A stretch of 8,299 nt of DNA from an uncultured Muribaculaceae bacterium (GTDB lineage: Bacteria; Bacteroidota; Bacteroidia; Bacteroidales; Muribaculaceae). Below the pieces are notes generated by a model. It was given only the letters and a program-made list of their open reading frames with translations. It ran no database searches and had not been told where the DNA came from. The stretch is from the NCBI GenBank assembly GCA_910577355.1, contig CAJTMY010000064.1:1-8299 (forward strand). Reading direction: 5' to 3'. Shown piece by piece: positions 1-4,023 of the stretch. Made by a program: the position numbers and the translations under genes. The first letter of the stretch is position 1, and each line of letters starts with the position of its first letter.

Positions 1-55
1 CACAGGGGTCAATTTAAATAATTTTATGGGGGTCAGTTTGTTGGGAATATCCACA
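1..55. mobile_element. Probable terminus of an IS21-family insertion sequence (partial)
   Basis: The word GGGGTCARTTT occurs twice as a direct repeat, at 5-15 and 29-39, 24 bp apart. Just outside it the minus strand reads TGTGGATATTCCC starting at base 55. Multiple internal copies of a GGGTCA-type word and tips beginning 5'-TG are characteristic of IS21-family ends. The outermost base would therefore be about 55, with host DNA beyond it. The rest of the element, including any istA/istB genes, would lie to the left of the window, so the other end and the target duplication cannot be checked. The family assignment is from memory of IS21 termini and is inference. Confidence 0.42.
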
Positions 56-125
56 GATTCCTACGCTTTTTTCGTATAACACAAACGCCAACGAGAGGAT
101 GACCGCGGCAAAATAGTTCAGCGAA

Positions 126-461
126 ATGCTATCAGAAAATTCAAAGAAGGAATTTGCGTCTACTATCGCAGCTTTCCTAAACAAGCATGGAGCGGATAGA
201 AACCTTATAGTCATAGATGGCTATGAATTTAAGGTGTCCGCATTCTATGAAATTTCTATCAATTCCATCAATCAGCTTCCGGATGGAGTTATTCAATTTC
301 AAGGCAACTCCAAAATAACGAGAACCGATGTGGCAAGTGGTGTGACACAAACAAACGCCGAGGTCGTGTTTCATGGTGTCGCATTCATGAGCACAGATAC
401 GGTTGGAGACGAGTACTTGTACAAAGTTCAGATTGACCAACTAAAAAACTTATTAAAATGA
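126..461 (+). CDS. Hypothetical protein, 111 aa, coupled to the downstream LRR gene
   Basis: I do not recognise this protein. It has no signal peptide or membrane segment, so it is probably cytoplasmic. The N-terminal third (roughly residues 1-25) looks helical. The rest alternates hydrophobic and polar residues in a way that suggests beta strands, and it ends in a lysine-rich helix (QIDQLKNLLK). The ATG at 126 is the first possible start after an in-frame TAG at 114-116. Its stop codon overlaps the ATG of the next gene in the sequence ATGA (458-461), so the two are probably translationally coupled. Base composition is more AT-rich than in the genes from 2450 onward. The start lies only about 70 bp beyond the presumed IS terminus, so its native promoter, or an earlier 5' part, may have been displaced. 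No convincing TAnnTTTG box is visible before it. Confidence 0.62.
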   Translation: MLSENSKKEFASTIAAFLNKHGADRNLIVIDGYEFKVSAFYEISINSINQLPDGVIQFQGNSKITRTDVASGVTQTNAEVVFHGVAFMSTDTVGDEYLYKVQIDQLKNLLK

Positions 462-1528
462 AATCAAATGTACTAAAACTGATGCTGACGTTGGTAACGG
501 TGCTACTGACTTCGCATCTCAGCGCATACGGCTACGACTTTATGAGCGATGGCCTGTGCTATAACATCCTGTCGGAAAACGACCGAACTGTGATGGTGAC
601 GTATTATGATCGATGGAAAAACGAGGACTACGTTTCCGGAGAATTGGTAATACCGCCAAAAGTGATATATGACTCCAAAACCTATAAAGTTGTATCGATC
701 GGCGGCGGGGCTTTCGAGGACTGCAGCGGTCTGACGTCGGTAACCATTCCCAACTCGGTGACTTCGATCGGTAGCTATGCTTTCTATGACTGCGACGGTC
801 TGACCTCGGTAACCATTGGCAACTCGGTGACTGCGATCGACGAGAGGGCTTTCTATGACTGCAGCGGTCTGACCTCAGTAACCATCCCCAATTCGGTGAC
901 TGAGATCGGCAGCTCGGCATTCAGCGGTTGCAGCGGTCTGACCTCGGTAACCATCGGCAACTCGGTGACTGAGATCGGTAGCAGTGCTTTCGAGAACTGC
1001 GAAAGTCTGACCACGGTAACCATCCCCAACTCGGTGACTTCAATCGGTCGCGAGGCTTTCTATAATTGCAGCGGTCTGATCACGGTAACCATTCCCAACT
1101 CGGTGACTTCGATAGGCAGCAGGGCATTCTACTATTGCTACGGTCTGACCTCGGTATATTGCAAGGCAACTGTACCTCCAACAGCAAATAATGTTCCATT
1201 CGGCAATTCAACTATTAAAGGCACATTGTATGTTCCGACAGGTTGCAAGGACGCCTATGAAGCTGTTGATCCTTGGCGGAATTTCTGGAATATCGAGGAG
1301 ATGGATTACAGCGGTGTCGACTCGGCGATCGCCGACGAGGAGGCTATGCATGTATCCGTCGAAAACGGCATGATAAATGTAAGCGGTATATCCGACTTCG
1401 ACTGTGTCACGGTCTACGACGCGCAAGGGCGCGCAGTGTACACCGGCACGGAGCATCAGATCGCAAACCTCGCCCCCGGCCTATACATCGTAAAAGCCGG
1501 CTCGGCGACAGCGAAGATCCGGTTATAA
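458..1528 (+). CDS. Secreted BspA-like leucine-rich repeat protein with C-terminal sorting-like domain
   Basis: The 356-residue product starts with a signal peptide (about residues 1-24: Lys-containing n-region, hydrophobic LMLTLVTVLL core). After a spacer of about 50 residues there are six consecutive 23-residue BspA/LRR_5 repeats (residues 92-229) of the form LTSVTIPNSVTSIGSYAF plus a C-rich tail, with partial repeats on both sides (AFEDCSG before, LTSVYCKA after). Residues about 230-285 resemble the segment that often follows BspA repeats (LYVPTGCKDAYEAVDPWRNF). Residues about 297-356 (VTVYDAQGRAVYTG, then LAPGLYIVKAG and a basic end) resemble a type A sorting domain of the type IX secretion system. 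The likely role is surface display or secretion of a binding or adhesion scaffold; BspA proteins of oral Bacteroidota bind host proteins, but the ligand here is unknown. The ATG is set by the signal peptide and by the 4-bp overlap with the upstream gene. Confidence 0.9.
   Translation: MKSNVLKLMLTLVTVLLTSHLSAYGYDFMSDGLCYNILSENDRTVMVTYYDRWKNEDYVSGELVIPPKVIYDSKTYKVVSIGGGAFEDCSGLTSVTIPNSVTSIGSYAFYDCDGLTSVTIGNSVTAIDERAFYDCSGLTSVTIPNSVTEIGSSAFSGCSGLTSVTIGNSVTEIGSSAFENCESLTTVTIPNSVTSIGREAFYNCSGLITVTIPNSVTSIGSRAFYYCYGLTSVYCKATVPPTANNVPFGNSTIKGTLYVPTGCKDAYEAVDPWRNFWNIEEMDYSGVDSAIADEEAMHVSVENGMINVSGISDFDCVTVYDAQGRAVYTGTEHQIANLAPGLYIVKAGSATAKIRL
731..1144 (+). repeat. Six in-frame 69-bp tandem repeats inside the LRR gene
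   Basis: Units begin at 731, 800, 869, 938, 1007 and 1076, each exactly 69 bp (23 codons) and each starting with a Leu codon CTG. Words such as GGTAACCATYSSCAACTCGG recur in nearly every unit, with the units differing mainly in the last 10 codons. Pro and Gly alternate at one position (IPNSV in units 1, 3, 5, 6 and IGNSV in 2, 4). The high nucleotide identity suggests recent duplication or homogenisation, so copy number could vary between strains. Confidence 0.93.
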
Positions 1529-1542
1529 TAAATCCGCAGCCG

Positions 1543-1559
1543 AGGCGCCTACGGAGCCT
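1543..1559. repeat. Short TAC-loop hairpin, one mismatch
   Basis: AGGCGCC-TAC-GGAGCCT, 7-bp arms with one mismatch around a TAC loop, 15 bp after the LRR stop codon. It is closely related to the perfect copy at 1945-1959. It might act in 3'-end formation of the LRR transcript, but no T run follows. Confidence 0.6.
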
Positions 1560-1569
1560 TGCCATCCGG
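1556..1569. repeat. 14-bp direct repeat GCCTTGCCATCCGG, copy 1
   Basis: The same 14 bases occur at 2357-2370, where they precede a GTAG-type hairpin. Shorter copies CCATCCGG lie at 1878-1885 and 2231-2238. Two of these (1878 and 2363) sit immediately inside a REP hairpin foot, suggesting the word is part of a larger repeat module. Confidence 0.6.
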
Positions 1570-1592
1570 TGTATATGCGCCCCACACTGATT

Positions 1593-1611
1593 ACACGGAT
1601 TTCCACAGATT
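1593..1611 (-). repeat. Dispersed ATCCGTGT word, inverted copy
   Basis: On the minus strand this reads AATCTGTGGAAATCCGTGT. It matches 2419-2436 except for one extra A, in opposite orientation. It is one of three copies in the gene-free region. Confidence 0.6.
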
Positions 1612-1633
1612 GAATGTAGGTTTCGGGGTGAGA

Positions 1634-1648
1634 GGCACCGTAGGTGCC
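1634..1648. repeat. Perfect GTA-loop hairpin
   Basis: GGCACC-GTA-GGTGCC, a perfect 6-bp stem with a 3-nt loop. It has the same architecture as 1543-1559, 1672-1688 and 1945-1959 but a different stem sequence. Compared with GGCTCC/GGAGCC at 1945, the differences fall on both arms so that pairing is kept. Confidence 0.7.
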
Positions 1649-1671
1649 GGGCGAACAGTAGGCCACTGCAA

Positions 1672-1688
1672 GCGCCCCGTAGGGGTGC
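1672..1688. repeat. GTA-loop hairpin with one wobble position
   Basis: GCGCCCC-GTA-GGGGTGC, 7-bp arms with one C/T difference that would be a G-U pair in RNA. It is the third member of the short TAC/GTA-loop hairpin group. Confidence 0.6.
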
Positions 1689-1720
1689 GTAGCTGTGGTA
1701 AACGATGCAATAACATATAG

Positions 1721-1774
1721 TTGAGCTGCGTAGCTGCGACACACCAACCGCTGTGTCGCAGCTACGCAGCTCAA
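1721..1774. repeat. 23-bp perfect inverted repeat with 8-nt loop
   Basis: Arm 1 is 1721-1743 (starts TTGAGCTGCGTAGCTGCG), arm 2 is 1752-1774 (ends CGCAGCTACGCAGCTCAA), and the loop is CCAACCGC. All 23 pairs match. The stem itself contains the repeated word GCTGCG-TAGCTGCG, and a related GTGCGTAGCTGTGG lies just before it at 1685-1698. A stem this long would form a stable RNA hairpin and could stop or protect transcripts, but no T tract follows on either strand, so I do not call it a terminator. It is a candidate non-autonomous repeat. Confidence 0.88.
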
Positions 1775-1823
1775 TCAATAAAAATCCGACCATATACAGG
1801 GGCTGCGTCATAATTTGATTTGA

Positions 1824-1914
1824 AGTAGGGACGCGATTAATCGCGTCCGCCGAAATCGGTGTCTACCAGGTTGTTGTCCATCCGGTCGCGGACGCGATTA
1901 ATCGCGTCCCTACT
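1824..1914. repeat. BIME-like pair of GTAG-headed REP palindromes, head to head
   Basis: Two 27-bp arms (1824-1850 and 1888-1914) are perfect reverse complements around a 37-bp spacer. Each arm contains the 20-bp palindrome GGACGCGATTAATCGCGTCC (1829-1848 and 1890-1909). GTAG precedes the first (1825-1828) and CTAC follows the second (1910-1913). A GTAG tetranucleotide at the foot of a palindrome is the hallmark of REP sequences mobilised by RAYT (TnpA-REP) transposases, and two inverted REPs form a BIME. Outside the arms the similarity continues imperfectly: GCGTCATAATTTGAT on the left, and GTGTCAAAATC on the right read on the minus strand. The mobilisation mechanism is inference; no RAYT gene is in the window. 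Confidence 0.85.
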
Positions 1915-1944
1915 GATTTTGACACAACCTCCTACTATTCGTCC

Positions 1945-1959
1945 GGCTCCTACGGAGCC
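1945..1959. repeat. Perfect TAC-loop hairpin
   Basis: GGCTCC-TAC-GGAGCC, a perfect 6-bp stem with a TAC loop. It shares GGAGCC and the TAC loop with the hairpin at 1543-1559, which has GGCGCC in the left arm. Confidence 0.7.
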
Positions 1960-1985
1960 TCTCCTGATGTGTTCATTTCGGCCGG

Positions 1986-2004
1986 GGCGTCCGGTGAGGA
2001 CGCC
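1986..2004. repeat. 7-bp hairpin GGCGTCC-GGTGA-GGACGCC
   Basis: This is a perfect 7-bp stem with a 5-nt loop. The arms share the GGACG/CGTCC core of the REP hairpins but lack the GTAG foot, so this may be a decayed or unrelated copy. Confidence 0.5.
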
Positions 2005-2017
2005 GATTAATTAGTAA

Positions 2018-2051
2018 CCGGGTACGCCGGAGTTTACGGAGGCGTGCCCGG
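2018..2051. repeat. 11-bp inverted repeat, one mismatch
   Basis: CCGGGTACGCC at 2018-2028 pairs with GGCGTGCCCGG at 2041-2051, with one mismatch (a possible G-U or A-C position depending on strand) and a 12-nt loop. Confidence 0.5.
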
Positions 2052-2224
2052 ATAGGTGGATGCCATATGCATGGCGTGCGGAGTACGCCGATTTACCGTG
2101 GCTGATGCGCCGTTGATTGAATCGGCGGCCTGCGGGCGCCATACCACGGGGATACGCTAACCGAGCACGCCTACGCCTGCGGCTTCGGCGGACTCGGCTA
2201 CGAGTAAATCGGCGGGCTTCGCAC

Positions 2225-2267
2225 GCCCCGCCATCCGGTCGCCACGCTCCATTGCGGATGGCGGGGC
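2225..2267. repeat. 13-bp perfect inverted repeat
   Basis: GCCCCGCCATCCG (2225-2237) and CGGATGGCGGGGC (2255-2267) are exact reverse complements with a 17-nt loop. Each arm contains the CCATCCG word shared with the REP modules. It directly abuts the GTAG-type hairpin at 2271-2294. Confidence 0.75.
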
Positions 2268-2270
2268 GGC

Positions 2271-2294
2271 GGTCGCGGCTTGCCGCGACCCTAC
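2271..2294 (-). repeat. GTAG-headed REP-type hairpin (GC-rich variant)
   Basis: On the minus strand it reads GTAG followed by GGTCGCGGC-AA-GCCGCGACC, a perfect 9-bp stem with a 2-nt loop, then GCC. Its layout matches the other GTAG hairpins, but the stem differs. The third pair is T-A here and A-T in the others, and the inner pairs are also changed on both sides. Confidence 0.72.
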
Positions 2295-2319
2295 ACCCCC
2301 AATAAATTTGTGAGAATCC

Positions 2320-2336
2320 GTGGAATCCGTGTGGGG
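2320..2336 (+). repeat. 17-bp direct repeat GTGGAATCCGTGTGGGG, copy 1
   Basis: It is identical to 2424-2440 and related, in inverse orientation, to 1593-1611. It is preceded by a second internal ATCCG (GAGAATCCGTGGAATCCGTG). The two 17-mers flank the REP-type hairpin at 2377-2401. Confidence 0.75.
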
Positions 2337-2356
2337 ATGATGGCGGCCTTACGCAC

Positions 2357-2370
2357 GCCTTGCCATCCGG
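2357..2370. repeat. 14-bp direct repeat GCCTTGCCATCCGG, copy 2
   Basis: It is identical to 1556-1569 and lies six bases before the outer edge of the REP hairpin at 2377-2401. Confidence 0.6.
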
Positions 2371-2376
2371 GCAGGC

Positions 2377-2401
2377 GGACGTACGAGCCGTACGTCCCTA
2401 C
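2377..2401 (-). repeat. GTAG-headed REP-type hairpin
   Basis: On the minus strand it reads GTAG, then GGACGTACG-GCT-CGTACGTCC (perfect 9-bp stem, 3-nt loop), then GC. It shares GTAG, GGACG/CGTCC and the trailing GC with the pair at 1824-1914. The inner stem differs by paired substitutions, so base pairing is kept while sequence changes. The word CCGGATGG follows about 6 bp after the stem on this strand. Confidence 0.8.
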
Positions 2402-2423
2402 TATGCGATACACTAAAAAATCT

Positions 2424-2440
2424 GTGGAATCCGTGTGGGG
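2424..2440 (+). repeat. 17-bp direct repeat GTGGAATCCGTGTGGGG, copy 2
   Basis: It is identical to 2320-2336 and lies only 9 bp from the stop codon of the minus-strand FadL-like gene. On the minus strand the sequence just after it contains a run of six T (CAGATTTTTTAG), which might contribute weakly to 3'-end formation. Confidence 0.75.
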
Positions 2441-2449
2441 CAAAGGCGT

Positions 2450-3814
2450 TCAGAATGCGTAGCTGATGCCGAGGGCGGGGATGAAGGCGTGCACCTTGTA
2501 GTCGGCGGTGAATGTGCCGGTGGGGGTGAGGCCGAGCACGCCGGGCAGGGCGGGATTCTGATTGGCCGCGATTTTGTATACGAGGTCGTCGTATTGGCCG
2601 GTGGCGTTCTTTATGCCGCAGCCGTGCACATACATGAAGGCGAAATCGACCGACAGGTTGTCGACGGGTCGGAACGACAGTCCCACCGAAGGCTCGATGC
2701 GTGTTTGGCCGGGCGTCTCGGGGTTGTAGAAATTCTTGTCGCAGGGGCTTGAGTCGATCATGAGGCCGGCACGCAGGTCGAGGCGCCCGGTCACGCCCCA
2801 CTGTGCGCCGAGGTGGTAGGTGAGGGCGTTGTGATAATTTTTCTCGAGGTGCTGGTCGAAGGCACTGAGGCCGGCAAACTCTATGTCGAGGTATTTGTAA
2901 GTGCCCCAGCCGTTGAGCTGCAGGTCGAAAGCCAACGTGAGGTTGTCGACGGGTTTGTATGCCACGCCGCCGGTGAGCACGTAGGGGCATGGGAGCGAGG
3001 CGCGGAAGTTGGTGTGGTTGAGATTGTCGAGCACGGGCGAGAGCATCGATTCGGCCGCGCCCGAGTAGCTTACCGAGGCATTGCCCTTCTCAACGGTCAT
3101 GGTCATCTTGGAGCGGAAGGAAACGCCCACGCTCCAGCGGCGGTTGATTTCCCACAGAGCGCCTACATTGTAGCCGAGGGCGAGCTTCGACGAGCCGTTG
3201 AGATTGACCGAAGCGGGTGTGGCGTCGGGTGCGTACATCGATTCGGGCGGCATGCCGAGGGCGCCCATGAGACGGTTGAGCGATTGGCCGCCGAGCAGAC
3301 CTTTGTAAAGATCGACCGAGCCCCACGACACCATCAGTCCGGCGCCGACCGAGAGATTCGGCAGCAGCCGGTACGACAGGGTGGGCTGCACGGTGAACAT
3401 CTTTATGGTAACCTTCTGATTGAGCACCGCACCCGGCCAGTGCTCGCCCCAGTTGATAGCCGAGCCGTAGGGGGTGTAGAACGACACACCGCCGTAAAAT
3501 CCGTCGAGTATGCGCCATGCGGTGCTTACATTCATCGGGGTGGATATGTCGTTGTCGGTTTTGTAATCAGTGCCTTGGTGTGTGGCCGTGGCGTGTGCCG
3601 ATATGGCGGCGACGGAGCCCGACAGCTCAAATGTCTTGTGGCCGAATGCGAGAGCGCCGGGGTTGAAGAACTGGCTCTCGGCGCCGAGTTTCATAGCCAC
3701 GCCGGTGTGTCCCATGCCTGTCTGGCGGGTACTCAATGTGTTTACCTGATAGCCCTCGGCTCTGAGGCCGAACGCGGCGGTCAAAGCCATAGCCGCGAGT
3801 ATTATTTTTTTCAT
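2450..3814 (-). CDS. Outer-membrane FadL/OmpP1/TodX-family transporter
   Basis: The 454-residue product has a signal peptide (residues 1-19, MKKIILAAMALTAAFGLRA, cleaved before EGYQ). The mature N-terminus carries the signature of the FadL hatch region: GMGHTGVAMKLGAESQFFNPGAL, with the family's NPA triad here N51-P52-G53-A54. The rest is beta-barrel-like, with alternating aromatic strands, and ends in SYAF with a terminal Phe typical of outer-membrane proteins. E. coli FadL is of similar length. The family forms 14-strand barrels that pass long-chain fatty acids or other hydrophobic molecules across the outer membrane. The substrate here is unknown, and no fatty-acid genes are adjacent. The gene is monocistronic within the window, convergent with the LRR gene and divergent from the kinase-like gene, with a TAATTTTG box 41 bp upstream of the ATG. 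Confidence 0.93.
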   Translation of the reverse strand: MKKIILAAMALTAAFGLRAEGYQVNTLSTRQTGMGHTGVAMKLGAESQFFNPGALAFGHKTFELSGSVAAISAHATATHQGTDYKTDNDISTPMNVSTAWRILDGFYGGVSFYTPYGSAINWGEHWPGAVLNQKVTIKMFTVQPTLSYRLLPNLSVGAGLMVSWGSVDLYKGLLGGQSLNRLMGALGMPPESMYAPDATPASVNLNGSSKLALGYNVGALWEINRRWSVGVSFRSKMTMTVEKGNASVSYSGAAESMLSPVLDNLNHTNFRASLPCPYVLTGGVAYKPVDNLTLAFDLQLNGWGTYKYLDIEFAGLSAFDQHLEKNYHNALTYHLGAQWGVTGRLDLRAGLMIDSSPCDKNFYNPETPGQTRIEPSVGLSFRPVDNLSVDFAFMYVHGCGIKNATGQYDDLVYKIAANQNPALPGVLGLTPTGTFTADYKVHAFIPALGISYAF

Positions 3815-3854
3815 AAGAAAGGGTTGAAATTGTACCTTTATTCCAATAATCCGA

Positions 3855-3862
3855 CAAAATTA
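3855..3862 (-). promoter_or_regulatory. Bacteroidota-type -7 box TAATTTTG for the FadL-like gene
   Basis: On the minus strand TAATTTTG fits the Bacteroidota consensus TAnnTTTG. About 19 bp further upstream lies TTGG, an imperfect -33 element (consensus TTTG). This would give a 5' leader of about 30-35 nt. Confidence 0.6.
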
Positions 3863-3924
3863 CAAATTTTATTCCGCGCCGCCAAGAAAAGACGCGACAA
3901 TCGGCAGAAAGTTCCAATCTTGCA

Positions 3925-3948
3925 GCCATCGGGGAGAAGCCTGATGGC
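3925..3948. other. Hairpin in the divergent intergenic region
   Basis: GCCATCGGG (3925-3933) can pair with CCTGATGGC (3940-3948) with one G-U pair and a 6-nt loop. It lies between the two divergent promoter boxes and upstream of both, so it would not be in either predicted transcript. It could be an operator-like dyad, but this is weak. Confidence 0.3.
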
Positions 3949-3997
3949 CTTATGATGAAAATTAAATCGAAATGCGGTATTATTCAAAGGTTTTTCG

Positions 3998-4005
3998 TAA
4001 TTTTG
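3998..4005 (+). promoter_or_regulatory. Bacteroidota-type -7 box TAATTTTG for the kinase-like operon
   Basis: TAATTTTG matches TAnnTTTG and is identical to the box serving the divergent gene. No good TTTG -33 element is visible at 19-20 bp. The expected start of transcription is about 12 nt before the ATG at 4024, giving a very short leader. Confidence 0.55.
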
Positions 4006-4023
4006 TAGCCTATTTGCATAATT

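Larger units (their letters stand above)
1529..2449. other. 921-bp gene-free, hairpin-dense region between convergent genes
   Basis: The region separates the 3' ends of the LRR gene (plus) and the FadL-like gene (minus). Open frames here are short, overlap on both strands and match no recognisable protein, so I call no gene. It holds GTAG-headed REP-type hairpins, a long perfect inverted repeat, short TAC/GTA-loop hairpins, three copies of an ATCCGTGT-type word and several copies of CCATCCGG, listed separately. Weaker structure fills the rest: for example GCCAT-ATGC-ATGGC near 2062-2075, ACTCG-GCTA-CGAGT near 2191-2204, and an 11-bp inverted pair at 2086-2096 and 2204-2214. No classical intrinsic terminator (stem followed by a T run) is evident for either gene. 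Confidence 0.85.

Noticed and set aside
50..59. A fourth copy of the TCCACAGATT word shared with 1602-1611
   Set aside because: Only 10 bp match, and the match straddles the presumed IS tip, so it is more likely coincidence.
1721..1780. Intrinsic terminator for the LRR gene
   Set aside because: The stem is followed by TCAATAAAAA on the plus strand, with no T run, and it lies nearly 200 bp beyond the stop codon.
1529..2449. A CRISPR array or attachment site
   Set aside because: The repeats differ in sequence and spacing and are inverted hairpins, without regular repeat-spacer units. No integrase, Cas gene or tRNA is present.
2117..2462. Arg/Pro-rich short plus-strand frames in the gene-free region
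   Set aside because: Their content is the by-product of GC-rich palindromic repeats and they overlap frames on the other strand. No domain, start context or partner is visible.
2813..3955. A 380-codon open frame on the plus strand opposite the FadL-like gene
   Set aside because: Its translation has no recognisable domain and is an antisense shadow created by the strong third-position G/C bias of the minus-strand gene, which has a signal peptide, family motifs and a promoter.
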